Assembly (NCBI RefSeq): GCF_016583835.1 | Contig: NZ_NRRW01000011.1 | Span: 1-64,000, forward strand | Source of the DNA: Thiococcus pfennigii | GTDB taxonomy: Bacteria > Pseudomonadota > Gammaproteobacteria > Chromatiales > Chromatiaceae | Reading direction: 5' to 3' | Length of the DNA: 64,000 bases | Part shown: positions 32,864-43,819 of the stretch, piece by piece | How the letters are laid out: each line of letters starts with the position of its first letter | Position numbering within the stretch: the stretch's first letter is position 1 | The notes under the pieces: model-generated | Seen by the model: the letters and a program-made list of their open reading frames with translations, nothing else | Told to the model about the DNA's origin: nothing | The model's database searches: none | Position numbers and translations under genes: made by a program

Positions 32864-33442
32864 CTATTTGAAGAGTGCGAGGACTTCCTTGAAGCGCGCG
32901 TGCGAGGAGTCCCCGAGCCACTCGAAGGCGATCGACTCGGCGTTCGTCACCTGCAGACCACAGTGGCGCATCCGCTCCAGGGCGTTGACCTTGAGGGCGC
33001 GCCGGCGGCAGCAGATCGCGTCCTCGGCGATGAAGACCTGGTAGCCCCAGCGGCGCAACCCGGAGGCGGTCTGGGCGACGCCGATATGGGCGTCCATACC
33101 GACCAGGATGACCTGCTTGCGATCCGGCTCCTGGGTCAGTGCCCGCTCGAAGCCGGGCGCCGTGCAGCTGGAGAAGTAGTTCTTCTCGGTCGGCGCGGCA
33201 TCGGCCGGCAGGTGGCGGCGGATCGCCTCGACGGTCCGCCCGAGGCCCTTCGGGTTCTGCTCGGCCCAGATGATCGGGATGTCGAGGAATTGGGCCGCTT
33301 GCGACAGCCGGTTGATGTTGGTCACCGTCTCGGCGAGGTCCTCTTCGGGCATCGCGGCGGCGATCCGCTCTTGGGCGTCGATGATCAGCAGCATCGATAA
33401 GCGGCTCTGACAGAGCGGGAAGTCGGCCTGATGGGTATTCAT
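32864..33442 (-). CDS. Isochorismatase-family protein lacking the catalytic cysteine
   Basis: 192 residues from ATG 33442, with a strong ribosome-binding site (CCGGAGGACACG). The isochorismatase-like fold is clear: SMLLIIDAQERIA supplies the catalytic aspartate, IPIIWAEQNPKGLG follows, EKNYFSSC supplies the lysine, and QVILVGMDAHIGVAQTASGL matches the segment that normally carries the nucleophilic cysteine (AHVCVLQTA in relatives). Here that position is glycine (AHIGV). Hydrolase activity by the usual mechanism is therefore doubtful. Substrate is unknown. It stands between the MITE and the rhodanese gene. Confidence 0.85.
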   Translation of the reverse strand: MNTHQADFPLCQSRLSMLLIIDAQERIAAAMPEEDLAETVTNINRLSQAAQFLDIPIIWAEQNPKGLGRTVEAIRRHLPADAAPTEKNYFSSCTAPGFERALTQEPDRKQVILVGMDAHIGVAQTASGLRRWGYQVFIAEDAICCRRRALKVNALERMRHCGLQVTNAESIAFEWLGDSSHARFKEVLALFK

Positions 33443-33566
33443 CGTGTCCTCCGGTTCGTGGTGTCACTAGCGTCGATTGGTCTTGGCGCCCGCGCGCCTC
33501 GCTCGCCGCGCAGCCTCAGGCGAAGCGGGATCGCAAAGGAGACGGCCGGCCAGCACGGCCGGCCGT

Positions 33567-33887
33567 TCAATAGGTCGGCATGGTCGCGTCGACGTCCCTG
33601 GCCCAGGCCGCGAGCCCGCCCTGGAGGTTGATGACCCGACGAAAGCCCAACTGCGTCAGATAGTGGGTCACCTGGTAACTGCGGATGCCGTGATGACAGA
33701 TGACGACCGTCTCGCGCTCCGGGTCGAGGGCGTCGAGTCGTTCGGTGAGCCGATGCATCGGCAGCAGCACGGCGCCGTCGATATGGCAGATCGCGTACTC
33801 CCAGGGTTCGCGGACATCGAGCAGCAGCGGCGGGGGCTCGGCCGCCCGGAGCCGCGCCTCGAGCTCGACCGGGGTCCATTGGCGCAT
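33567..33887 (-). CDS. Single-domain rhodanese (sulfurtransferase)
   Basis: 106 residues from ATG 33887. It has the rhodanese motifs LLLDVREPWEYAICHIDGAV and the active loop VVICHHGIRSYQV with the catalytic cysteine (CHHGIRS), then GFRRVINLQGGLAAWA. Such proteins transfer sulfane sulfur between thiol carriers in the cytoplasm. The gene starts 13 nt after the Pcm-like gene ends, so they are co-transcribed, a pairing that in many gammaproteobacteria precedes an outer-membrane tolC gene; none is present here. Confidence 0.9.
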   Translation of the reverse strand: MRQWTPVELEARLRAAEPPPLLLDVREPWEYAICHIDGAVLLPMHRLTERLDALDPERETVVICHHGIRSYQVTHYLTQLGFRRVINLQGGLAAWARDVDATMPTY

Positions 33888-33900
33888 CGCCCGCCCCGGG

Positions 33901-34572
33901 TCAGAAGACGAAGACGTCCGACTCGGGCGCCCGGGCGAGCGGCGCCGAGCGGGTCTCGAACAGGGCCTCGCGGCGGAAGTCACCCATCGCCGTGCGGGTC
34001 ACGAGGAGCGCCTCCATCAGCGGTGGTCGGCCGACGACGGCGAACAGGCGGCCGCGCGCGGCCAGTTGCGTCTGCAACGCGGCGAGGGGCGCATCCGTCG
34101 GCAGCGAACCCGTGACGACGATGACATCGAACGGCCCGCCGGGGACCGGGTCGATCAACCCGTCGCCGACCCGCACCTCGACGCCCGGGACGGCGCTCGC
34201 GGCGAGACGGGCCTCGGCCTCCTGCGCCAGGGCCGGATCGTCCTCCAGGCCGACGACGCGCGCCCCGAGGTGGGCCAGGCAGGCGGCTAGATAGCCGTTC
34301 TCGGCGCCGATCACGAGGGCCTTGTCGCCAGGCTGCGCCTGCACGGCCTGGAGCAGCCGTCCGATGATCTTGGGCGCGAGCATTTGGCGCCCAGCCGCGA
34401 TCGGCACCTCGATGTCGGCATAGGCCAGGCTGCGATAGGCATCGGGGACGAAGGACTCGCGCGGCACCTCGGTGAGGGCCGTCAGGACCCGTTCGTCGAT
34501 GACGCCCCAGGGACGAATCTGCTGCTGCACCATGTTGAAGCGTGCGCGATCGCTACGGCTAACCTCTGGCAT
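33901..34572 (-). CDS. Protein-L-isoaspartate O-methyltransferase family protein
   Basis: 223 residues beginning MPEVSRSDRARFNMVQQQIR. Pcm-family landmarks include QIRPWGVIDERVLTALTEVP, RESFVPDAYRSLAYADIEVP, and the SAM-binding core DKALVIGAENGYLAACLAHL followed by VVGLEDDPAL. The usual glycine-rich IGTGSGYxTA loop is altered to IGAENGYLAA, so it belongs to the divergent Pcm subgroup that sits next to rhodanese and TolC genes rather than the classical repair enzyme. It may methylate isoaspartyl residues or something else. Confidence 0.85.
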   Translation of the reverse strand: MPEVSRSDRARFNMVQQQIRPWGVIDERVLTALTEVPRESFVPDAYRSLAYADIEVPIAAGRQMLAPKIIGRLLQAVQAQPGDKALVIGAENGYLAACLAHLGARVVGLEDDPALAQEAEARLAASAVPGVEVRVGDGLIDPVPGGPFDVIVVTGSLPTDAPLAALQTQLAARGRLFAVVGRPPLMEALLVTRTAMGDFRREALFETRSAPLARAPESDVFVF

Positions 34573-35536
34573 GCGCTTCCCTATTATTAGGATTTAAAAC
34601 GGTGCGGCGAAGAGTAAGGCGTTTTGCCGCGGCGAGGCAAGCAGGGCCGGCACGCGACGTGCTTCGAGCGCCGGGATTGGGCCAGCGGAGGCCGCCGAAA
34701 TCGCCCGGGCGGGCGCGAAGGGACGCCGGCGCCGCGGCCGCGAACCGTCGCGGCGCGCCTCGATCCGAAGAACTGCCCTTATGTGGTGCGAGCCCGATGA
34801 CGAAGCCGGGGCCTCGCCCGGCGTTGGAGAGGCGCACCCCGATATCGGGTTACGCCCCGAGGGCACGGCGGGATGCGCTGCGCTTTCCCGCCCTACGTTC
34901 TCGCACCCGAACAAAGAGATCTCGCGCAGAGACGCAAGGGCGCAGAGAAGGAGCGCCGCGCAGCCGACAAAGACAAGCGCGCCGTAACCCGACAGCGGCC
35001 TCGGCGGGGGCCGCGTCGCTGGCCGTCGGGTTACGCCCCGCGGGGCTAACCCGACCTACGGCCCCGGCGCAGATCGGCGCGGCCCGTCGGGTGAGGCACG
35101 CCGGCACAGCGGTCTCTAGCAAGAAGGACTTGCGCGCGCCGTAACCCGACAGCGGCCTCGGTGGAGGCTGCGTTGGCGGTCGTCGGGTTACACCCCGAGG
35201 GCACGGCGGGATGCGCTGCGCTTTCCCGCCCTACGCTCTCGCACCCGAACAAAGAGATCTCGCGCAGAGACGCAATGGCGCAGAGCAGGAGCACCGCGCA
35301 GCCGACAAAGACGAGCCAGGTGCGCGCCGTGACCCGACAGCGGCCTCGGTGGAGGCCGCGTTGGCGGTCGTCGGGTTACGCCCCGAGGGCACGGCGGGAT
35401 GCGCTGCGCTTTCCCGCCCTACGCTCTCGCACCCAAAAAGGAGATCTCGCGCAGAGACGCAAAGGCGCAGAGAAGGAGCGCCGCGCAGCCGACAAAGACA
35501 AGCCTGGTGCGCGCCGTAACCCGACGGGCGGCTCGG
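34573..35536. repeat. Gene-free block with three long and one short GTAACCCGAC repeats
   Basis: Three near-identical copies of about 150 bp lie at 34846-34993, 35182-35338 and 35370-35525. Each starts TCGGGTTACGCCCCGAGGGC, includes CGGCGGGATGCGCTGCGCTT and GATCTCGCGCAGAGACGCAA, and ends GCGCGCCGTAACCCGAC. A shorter copy like that at 15661-15820 occupies 35026-35152. The outer GTCGGGTTAC and GTAACCCGAC ends are inverted repeats. No gene is supported here, and 34573-34845 shows nothing recognisable. Confidence 0.85.
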
Positions 35537-35977
35537 TCAGCGCCCGGTCGTCGGGATCCCCCGATTGGCCAGTCGGTCGGCGCGCTCGTTGTCGGGATGG
35601 CCGTTGTGCCCGCGCACCCATTGCCATTCGACCTGGTGGCGGCCGAGGGCCTCGTCGAGGCGCTCCCAGAGGTCGCGGTTCTTGACCGGCTCGCGCGCGG
35701 CGGTACGCCAGCCGTTGCGCTTCCAGCGCGCCATCCATTCGGTCACGCCGCGCTTGACGTACTGCGAGTCGGTCGTGATGCGCACCCCGCTCGGGCGCTT
35801 CAGCGCCTCCAGCGCGCGGATCACGGCCATCAGCTCCATGCGGTTGTTGGTCGTCTCCAACTCGCCGCCACAGAGTTCCTTCTCGTGCGGGCCGGCGCGC
35901 AGCAAGGCGCCCCAGCCGCCGCGACCCGGATTGCCCTTGCAGGCCCCGTCGGTGTAGATCTCGATCAGGTCGGTCAT
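35537..35977 (-). CDS. rnhA: Ribonuclease HI
   Basis: 146 residues from ATG 35977 ([20 protein letters not shown]). All catalytic acids are in place: [32 protein letters not shown] and [11 protein letters not shown], with the basic handle [16 protein letters not shown]. It degrades RNA in RNA:DNA hybrids. It follows the SAM-methyltransferase gene by 32 nt, an order conserved in gammaproteobacteria (methyltransferase-rnhA-dnaQ); dnaQ is not next here because the repeat block begins directly after rnhA. Confidence 0.97.
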   Translation of the reverse strand: MTDLIEIYTDGACKGNPGRGGWGALLRAGPHEKELCGGELETTNNRMELMAVIRALEALKRPSGVRITTDSQYVKRGVTEWMARWKRNGWRTAAREPVKNRDLWERLDEALGRHQVEWQWVRGHNGHPDNERADRLANRGIPTTGR

Positions 35978-36009
35978 CGGTTCAGTCGTCGAAGCGGTTG
36001 ATCGCACCC

Positions 36010-36840
36010 TCAGCGCGCCGGGCCGCGTTCGGTCGTGCGCGGCGCCGCCGCACCACCTGGGCGGCGCACGAGCCGTACCGTCGGGCGGACCGGTCGGCGC
36101 CCGGAGAGGAGTGCCCGGCGCTGGCGCCAGGAGGGCTTCAGCGGTGTGAGTGTCGAGACCCGCTTGACGGCACGGATCGCGAAGACCCCGGCGAAGGTCG
36201 GCCAGAGCCGCTCGCCAATGGCATCGAAGAGGGTCGAATCCGGAAATAGCGTGCGTCGCCACGGCGGGCGATACATCATCCGCTCCTCGATCTCGACGTC
36301 GAAGCCGAGCAGCGACAGCCAGTCGGCGACGCGAAACGGGGTCAGGAAGCTGCCGCACCAGGGCACGCGCCGCTGGCGTTGCCCGCGGGCGAGCTGGCGG
36401 CGCAGGCCCCAGAGGCTGAGGTTGTTGAACCCGAGGATGATGACGCGCCCCTCCGGGATCAGGACGCGCTCGGCCTCGCGCAGGACCTGGCGCGCATCGT
36501 CGGCGAATTCGAGCACGTGCGGGAGGACCACGGCATCGATGCTGTCTGAGGCGATCGGTAGCCGACCGGGGTCGACGATGACCTGGACCCGCCCCCCTTG
36601 GCCAGCGCGCCCGGAGGCCGGGCCGTCGGGCAGCAGGATGCGGTTGCGGATGCGGCAGCCGGCGAGGACGCCGTCGAGGGCATCGACCAGGCCGACCTGG
36701 AGCAGGTAGTAGCCGAAGGTGTCGCAGAGCATCCGCTCCAGACAGGCGCCCTCCTTGGCCGCGAGCTCCCGTCCGAGCGGCGTCGCGTACCACTCCTCGA
36801 GGCACCGCAGGGCGGCGCCCGGGGCGCGGCAGTCCGTCAT
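36010..36840 (-). CDS. Class I SAM-dependent methyltransferase (rnhA-linked)
   Basis: 276 residues from ATG 36840 (ATG 36855 is five codons further up). The core reads [20 protein letters not shown] and [20 protein letters not shown], the C-terminal half of a type-11 methyltransferase; the N-terminal glycine loop is poorly kept ([13 protein letters not shown]). [11 protein letters not shown] and [20 protein letters not shown] are typical of the methyltransferases adjacent to rnhA and gloB. The C-terminal about 40 residues are arginine- and proline-rich. The substrate is unknown. Confidence 0.85.
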   Translation of the reverse strand: MTDCRAPGAALRCLEEWYATPLGRELAAKEGACLERMLCDTFGYYLLQVGLVDALDGVLAGCRIRNRILLPDGPASGRAGQGGRVQVIVDPGRLPIASDSIDAVVLPHVLEFADDARQVLREAERVLIPEGRVIILGFNNLSLWGLRRQLARGQRQRRVPWCGSFLTPFRVADWLSLLGFDVEIEERMMYRPPWRRTLFPDSTLFDAIGERLWPTFAGVFAIRAVKRVSTLTPLKPSWRQRRALLSGRRPVRPTVRLVRRPGGAAAPRTTERGPAR

Positions 36841-36960
36841 CGGCGGTGTCGGCATCGTGAGACTCGGGAGGGGTTCGGCAAAGAGGGGATTCCCAGTCTG
36901 GACAAGAGCGCGGCGCAGATCAACCGCGCGTTGTCCGCACCGCCTGTCGTCACCATCGCC

Positions 36961-38808
36961 TCAACGGGGCACGGACAGGTCGCGGATCGCGCCGCGCGCG
37001 GCGCTCGTCGTAAAGGCGGCATAGGCCTGCAGGGCCTTCGAGACCGTCCGCGCGCGGGCGACGGGCCGCCAGGCCGCGGCGCCCCGGGCCTGCATCGCCC
37101 GGCGCCGCTCGGCCAGGACCTCGTCGGCGACCTCCAGCGCGATGCGCCGCTGCGGGATGTCGATCGCGATCGGATCGCCGTCCTCGACCAACGCGATGAG
37201 CCCGCCCTCGGCCGCCTCCGGCGAGACGTGACCGATCGACAGGCCCGAGGTGCCGCCGGAGAAGCGCCCGTCGGTGATCAGCGCGCAGGCCTTGCCCAGC
37301 CCCTTGGACTTCAGATAGCTGGTCGGGTAGAGCATCTCCTGCATGCCCGGCCCGCCCTTCGGCCCCTCGTAGCGGATGACGACGACGTCGCCCGCCCGGA
37401 CCCGATCGCCGAGGATGGCCGCGACGGCCGCGTCCTGGCTCTCGAAGACCCGCGCCGGGCCGCTGAAGACCAGGCTCTCGGCCTCGACGCCGGCGGTCTT
37501 GACGATGCAGCCCTGCTCGGCCAGGTTGCCGAACAGCACCGCGAGGCCGCCGTCGCGGCTGTAGGCGTGCTCGAGGTCGCGGATGCAGCCGGCGGCCCGA
37601 TCGAGGTCCGGAGTCGACCAGTAGCGCTCCTGGCTGAAGGCGACCTGGGTCGGGACGCCGCCGGGCGCGGCCAGGTAGCGCTGGCGCGCGGCGCTGTCGT
37701 CGCTGCGCGTGACGTCCCAGCGGTCGATCGCGTCGCCGAGCGTCGCGGCGTGCACGGTCGGCACGTCGCGGTGGATCAGGCCGGCGCGCTCGAGCTCGCC
37801 GAGGATGCCGATGACGCCGCCGGCGCGGTGCACATCCTCCATGTGGTAACGCTGGGTCGCGGGGGCGACCTTGCAGAGGTTCGGCACCTGGCGGCTCAGA
37901 CGATCGATGTCGGCCATCGTGAAGTCGACCTCGGCCTCGTGGGCGGCGGCGAGCAGGTGCAGGACCGTATTGGTCGAGCCGCCCATCGCGATGTCGAGGC
38001 TCATCGCGTTCTCGAAGGCCGCCCGGGAGGCGATCGAGCGCGGCAGCGCGCGCGCGTCGTCCTCCTCGTACCAGCGCCGCGCCAGGGCGACGATCAGCCG
38101 CCCGGCCTCCAAGAACAGGTCTTGGCGGCGCCGGTGGGTCGCGAGCAGCGAGCCGTTGCCCGGCAGGCTCAGGCCCAAGGCCTCGGTCAGACAGTTCATC
38201 GAGTTGGCCGTGAACATGCCCGAACAGGAACCGCAGGTCGGACAGGCCGAGCGCTCCAGCTCGGCGACCGCCGCGTCGCTCTCGTTCGGATTGGCCGCCG
38301 CGATCATCGCATCGATCAGGTCCAGGTGCTGCTCGGCCCCCTGGCGGATCACCTTGCCAGCCTCCATCGGCCCGCCCGAGACGAAGACGGTCGGGATATT
38401 CAGGCGCAGGGCCGCCATCAGCATGCCCGGGGTGATCTTGTCGCAGTTCGACAGGCACACGAGGGCGTCGGCGCAGTGGGCGTTGGCCATGTACTCGACC
38501 GAGTCGGCGATCAGGTCGCGCGAGGGCAGCGAGTAGAGCATGCCGTCGTGGCCCATCGCGATGCCGTCGTCGATCGCGATGGTGTTGAACTCCTTGGCCA
38601 CGCCGCCGGCCGCCTCGATCTCGCGCGCGATCAACTGGCCGAGGTCCTTCAGGTGGACGTGGCCGGGGACGAACTGCGTGAACGAGTTGGCCACCGCGAT
38701 GATCGGCTTGTCGAAATCGCCGTCCTTCATGCCGGTGGCGCGCCACAGGGCGCGGGCGCCGGCCATGTTGCGACCATGGGTCGTGGTGCGGGAGCGGTAC
38801 TGGGGCAT
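36961..38808 (-). CDS. ilvD: Dihydroxy-acid dehydratase
   Basis: 615 residues from ATG 38808 ([20 protein letters not shown]), the standard IlvD length and start. Iron-sulfur cysteines are visible in [11 protein letters not shown] and [18 protein letters not shown], and [20 protein letters not shown] is the C-terminal hallmark. It dehydrates 2,3-dihydroxy-isovalerate and -methylvalerate in valine, isoleucine and leucine synthesis. The gene stands alone between tatD and the methyltransferase-rnhA pair. Confidence 0.97.
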   Translation of the reverse strand: MPQYRSRTTTHGRNMAGARALWRATGMKDGDFDKPIIAVANSFTQFVPGHVHLKDLGQLIAREIEAAGGVAKEFNTIAIDDGIAMGHDGMLYSLPSRDLIADSVEYMANAHCADALVCLSNCDKITPGMLMAALRLNIPTVFVSGGPMEAGKVIRQGAEQHLDLIDAMIAAANPNESDAAVAELERSACPTCGSCSGMFTANSMNCLTEALGLSLPGNGSLLATHRRRQDLFLEAGRLIVALARRWYEEDDARALPRSIASRAAFENAMSLDIAMGGSTNTVLHLLAAAHEAEVDFTMADIDRLSRQVPNLCKVAPATQRYHMEDVHRAGGVIGILGELERAGLIHRDVPTVHAATLGDAIDRWDVTRSDDSAARQRYLAAPGGVPTQVAFSQERYWSTPDLDRAAGCIRDLEHAYSRDGGLAVLFGNLAEQGCIVKTAGVEAESLVFSGPARVFESQDAAVAAILGDRVRAGDVVVIRYEGPKGGPGMQEMLYPTSYLKSKGLGKACALITDGRFSGGTSGLSIGHVSPEAAEGGLIALVEDGDPIAIDIPQRRIALEVADEVLAERRRAMQARGAAAWRPVARARTVSKALQAYAAFTTSAARGAIRDLSVPR

Positions 38809-38963
38809 GGTGATCTCTTCCTGGACTCGATATCGATCTGCGGACTGGCCGCCCATCGGCTGGCGCGCGGGCCGCGATGGCGCTGGCGCCCTGGCGGCGG
38901 GACTGTCCCCGCGATGATACCCGAGAACGCCGCCGGCGGAGCGACCGGACCGGGCGGCGGCGG

Positions 38964-39770
38964 TCAGCTCGGGGCGGCCTCGCCCGGCAGGACGCGGGGC
39001 ACGCGCTCGAACAGGCGGAAGAAGTTCTCCCCCGTCGCGGCGGCCAGCGCGTCGGGCGCCAAGCCGCGCAGCCCGGCGAGGCAGTCGGCGACGGCGGCGA
39101 CGTACCTGGGCTCGTTCGAGCGACCGCGGTGAGGCACCGGCGCGAGGTACGGGGAGTCGGTCTCGATCAGCAGCCGATCGAGCGGCACCCGCCGGGCGAC
39201 CTCGCGCAGTTCGTCGGCCGCCTTGAAGGTGACGATGCCGGAGAAGGAGATGTGGAAGCCGAGATCCAAGGCCCGGCGGGCCGTCTCCCAGTCCTCGGTG
39301 AAGCAGTGCAGGACCCCGCCGACCTCGCCCGCCCGTTCCTCGGCGAGGATGCGGATCGTGTCGGCACGCGCAGCCCGCGAGTGGACGATCAGCGGCCGCC
39401 GGGCGGTGCGCGCAGCGGCGATGTGCCGGCGGAAGCGTTGCTGCTGCCAACCCGGGTCGCCGGTGCTGCGGTAGTAGTCGAGGCCGGTCTCGCCGATCGC
39501 GACGACGCGCGGATCGCCGGCCAGCGCGACCAGTTCGTCGGCGCTCGGTTCATGACCGTCGCGCTCGTTCGGGTGCACGCCGACCGACACCGAGACCTCG
39601 GGGAAGGGCTCGATGAGGGCGCGCATCGCCGGATAGCGTTCCAGGTCGATCGCGACGCACAGGAGCCGGGCGACGCCCGCGGCGCGGGTCGTCTGCATCA
39701 GGCGGGCGAAATCGCCGTCGTAGGGGTCGAGGTCCACCCGGTCGAGGTGGCAGTGGGAGTCGACGAGCAT
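38964..39770 (-). CDS. tatD: TatD family metal-dependent hydrolase (YcfH-type)
   Basis: 268 residues starting [20 protein letters not shown]. Metal-site motifs are [36 protein letters not shown] and [12 protein letters not shown]. These are Mg-dependent 3'-5' DNA exonuclease/deoxyribonuclease-like enzymes. The gene ends the yceD-to-pilZ-tatD series, as in many gammaproteobacteria, 44 nt after pilZ. Confidence 0.93.
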   Translation of the reverse strand: MLVDSHCHLDRVDLDPYDGDFARLMQTTRAAGVARLLCVAIDLERYPAMRALIEPFPEVSVSVGVHPNERDGHEPSADELVALAGDPRVVAIGETGLDYYRSTGDPGWQQQRFRRHIAAARTARRPLIVHSRAARADTIRILAEERAGEVGGVLHCFTEDWETARRALDLGFHISFSGIVTFKAADELREVARRVPLDRLLIETDSPYLAPVPHRGRSNEPRYVAAVADCLAGLRGLAPDALAAATGENFFRLFERVPRVLPGEAAPS

Positions 39771-39814
39771 CGGTGACTATCGGCAATGCGGATGGGGGTG
39801 AGGCGCCGGGCCGC

Positions 39815-40171
39815 TCACATCGTGTGGGTCGGCCGCTCGCTGTTCAGCATGCCGACGAGATACTGCTCGATCTTGGCGCGGGCCATGCCTTTGTCCTGCG
39901 CGTTGAACTGGACGCCGACGCCGACGACGCGGTTGCCCTCGGCCCCCGGCGGCGTCACCCAAACGACCTTGGCGGCGACCGGGATGCGATCGGGCTCGTC
40001 CATCAACTGGAGCAGCAGGAAGATCTCGTCGCCGAGTTGGTAGCGCTTGGTCGTCGGTATGAACAGCCCACCATTGTCGACGAACGGCATGAAGGCCTGG
40101 TAGAGGGCGTTCTTGTCGCGGATCGCGAAGCTCAGGATCCGCTGCTGTCCGCCGAGTGAGGGTGTTTCCAT
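39815..40171 (-). CDS. pilZ: Type IV pilus PilZ-domain protein
   Basis: 118 residues. The domain reads ILSFAIRDKNALYQAFMPFV, GGLFIPTTKRYQLGDEIFLL, PVAAKVVWVTPPG and VVGVGVQFNAQDKGMARAKI. It lacks the N-terminal RxxxR c-di-GMP-binding arginines, as do true PilZ proteins of type IV pilus assembly, which act by binding the motor PilB and FimX rather than the nucleotide. Its position just after holB is conserved in gammaproteobacteria. Confidence 0.93.
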   Translation of the reverse strand: METPSLGGQQRILSFAIRDKNALYQAFMPFVDNGGLFIPTTKRYQLGDEIFLLLQLMDEPDRIPVAAKVVWVTPPGAEGNRVVGVGVQFNAQDKGMARAKIEQYLVGMLNSERPTHTM

Positions 40172-40184
40172 CTGGGCGATCTCG

Positions 40185-41237
40185 CTAGGGTCCCGTACGG
40201 CGCAACCGCGCCAGCCCGATGAGGAGCGATTCGAAGAGCAGTTGCTTGTTGAGGGTCGACTCGACCCGCGCGCGGGCCTCGAACACCCGCCTCATATAAT
40301 GGTGCGCCGGCTCCAGCGCAACCCCCTGCGCGAGCTCCAGCAGGGGCTGCCGCCTGTCGAGGTCGACCAGCCAACGGCAGGCGGGATCGACCGTCAGGCG
40401 CAGCAGGTCGCTGACCCAACCGGCCAACCATTCACATGATAGTCGCGGCTCCGGCTCGCTCCAACCCTTGGCCTCGGTGACCGGATCGCGTACCCCGGCC
40501 AGCACCCCGCGGAAGCTGACGAAGAGGGTCTCATGCCGCTCGAGCCGCCCGTCGACGAGATAGGTCAAGGCCCGCAACGGTGCCCCGTGGGCCAGGTGCA
40601 GCAGCCGCCGCGGCTCCTGCTCGGCGACCCGTCCCGCCAGCCAATCGAGGGCCATCGCCTCCCCCGGCGGCGCGAGCGCCAGGCGCTGGCAGCGACTGCG
40701 AATCGTCGCGGGCAGTCGGCTGGGCTCCTCGCTGATCAGGATCAGCAGAGTCGTCGGCGAGGGCTCCTCGAGGGTCTTCAGCAGGCCGTTGGCGGCGGCC
40801 CGGTTCAGCTGGTGGGCCGGATCGATGATGACGATCTTGCGCCGCCCGCGATGTGGCGTGAGCCCTTCGCGTTCGATCAGATCGCGGATCGCATCGATGC
40901 GGATCTCGCCGCTCTTGGCCTCGGGGTCTGGCCCGACGGTGACACAATCGGGGTGGTTGCCGATCTCGAGCAGGTGGCAATCGGTGCAGGCGCCGCAGGC
41001 GAGACCGGCCGCGCCCGAGCCGCGATCGAATCCGCGATCCGATCCAGGCGCGCTGCATAGCAGGGCGTCGGCCAGTGCGACGACCAGGCGGCGCTTGCCG
41101 ATCCCGGCCGGACCGCTGACGAGCAGCGCCTGGGGCAGACGCCCGGCGGCGCGCGCCCGGGTCAAGGCCTCCCAGGCCGGCTGCAACCAGGGCGGCGGAC
41201 GGCGCGCGTCGGCCGGTGACGGACTCGCGGGGCTCAT
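40185..41237 (-). CDS. holB: DNA polymerase III delta-prime subunit
   Basis: 350 residues from ATG 41237. The clamp-loader AAA+ fold shows PQALLVSGPAGIGKRRLVVA (a P-loop with K-R instead of K-T, as expected for the non-hydrolysing delta-prime), a zinc module CGACTDCHLLEIGNHPDC, KIVIIDPAHQLN and the SRC motif in TIRSRCQRL. It is part of the clamp loader that opens the sliding clamp at primer ends. It starts 13 nt after tmk. Confidence 0.95.
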   Translation of the reverse strand: MSPASPSPADARRPPPWLQPAWEALTRARAAGRLPQALLVSGPAGIGKRRLVVALADALLCSAPGSDRGFDRGSGAAGLACGACTDCHLLEIGNHPDCVTVGPDPEAKSGEIRIDAIRDLIEREGLTPHRGRRKIVIIDPAHQLNRAAANGLLKTLEEPSPTTLLILISEEPSRLPATIRSRCQRLALAPPGEAMALDWLAGRVAEQEPRRLLHLAHGAPLRALTYLVDGRLERHETLFVSFRGVLAGVRDPVTEAKGWSEPEPRLSCEWLAGWVSDLLRLTVDPACRWLVDLDRRQPLLELAQGVALEPAHHYMRRVFEARARVESTLNKQLLFESLLIGLARLRRTGP

Positions 41238-41250
41238 CGGCGCCTCTCCA

Positions 41251-42929
<1,679 letters not shown>

Positions 42930-42936
42930 CGGGATG

Positions 42937-43812
42937 TCATCTCCAGTCGGGGTCGGCCACCGCCCGGCGCACCGCGGCGACGAGCGCGCCGGGCAGCGGG
43001 TCGTGTCCCAGGTCGCGGCCGTCGAAGCGGCGGATCGGCCAGAGGCCGATGACGGCATTGGTCAGGAAGGCGCCGTCGGCGTCCGCCAGATCGGCGCGGC
43101 GCAGGCGCGTCTCGACGACCCGGTGGCCGAGCCCCGGGGCGAGCCGCACGAGCGCCGCGCGGACCGTACCGGCGATCCCGGCCCGGTCGAGCGGCGGGGT
43201 CAGCAGCGCGCGGCCGCGAAGCAGAAAGAGGTTGCTCATCGTGCCCCCGACCAGATGGCCGTCGGCATCGGCCATCAGGCCCTCGGCGATCTGCGGGTCG
43301 TCCCACTCGGCGCGGGCGAGGACCTGTTCCAAGCGGTTGAGGTGTTTGAGACCGGCCAGGGCCGGGCTCTGCCCGACCGGCGTGCGACAGAGGACGACCG
43401 CGACCCCGTCATCGCCCCAGGACCGCGGGTGCGCGGGCCGGGCATGCAGCGTCAGGATCCGCCGCGGGTGCGGCATCGCCGGCGGCCGGTAGCCGCGCCC
43501 ACCGTCGCCGCGCGTCACGATCAGCTTGACCACCCCGTCGGGCAGCTCGGCACCGAGCGCCAGGCATTCGCGATGCAGGCACGCAGGGTCGGGTAGCGGC
43601 AGGCCGAGGCGCGCGGCACCCTCGCGCAGCCGTGCGAGGTGCAGGTCCCAGAGGCAGGGACGCCCGCCGCGCAAGGCGATGGTCTCGAACAGGCCGTCGC
43701 CGTACTGGAGCCCGCGGTCGCCGATCGGGAGTCGGTCGCCGCGGGCGCCATCGATCAGCGCGCGCAGCGGACCACGGCCGTTGCTCGGCCCGCCGCTCGT
43801 CGAGGCGGGCAC
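42937..43812 (-). CDS. pabC: 4-amino-4-deoxychorismate lyase
   Basis: 291 residues from the GTG at 43812. It is a fold-type IV PLP enzyme: GDRGLQYGDGLFETIALRGG near the N-terminus, the PLP lysine in LAGLKHLNRLEQVLAR, and VGGTMSNLFLLRG. It converts aminodeoxychorismate to p-aminobenzoate and pyruvate for folate synthesis. It lies between fabF (7 nt upstream) and mltG, its conserved gammaproteobacterial position. Confidence 0.93.
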   Translation of the reverse strand: MPASTSGGPSNGRGPLRALIDGARGDRLPIGDRGLQYGDGLFETIALRGGRPCLWDLHLARLREGAARLGLPLPDPACLHRECLALGAELPDGVVKLIVTRGDGGRGYRPPAMPHPRRILTLHARPAHPRSWGDDGVAVVLCRTPVGQSPALAGLKHLNRLEQVLARAEWDDPQIAEGLMADADGHLVGGTMSNLFLLRGRALLTPPLDRAGIAGTVRAALVRLAPGLGHRVVETRLRRADLADADGAFLTNAVIGLWPIRRFDGRDLGHDPLPGALVAAVRRAVADPDWR

Positions 43813-43819
43813 GGGCGGG

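Noticed and set aside
35176-35525. Short coding frames repeated in the 34.8-35.5 kb block (for example those starting MRCAFPPYALAP)
   Set aside because: They repeat because the underlying DNA repeats. They have no ribosome-binding sites and the units read equally well in several frames, so they are non-coding repeats.
36598-39132. 844-codon plus-strand frame
   Set aside because: Antisense to ilvD and the rnhA-linked methyltransferase; composition typical of a shadow frame.
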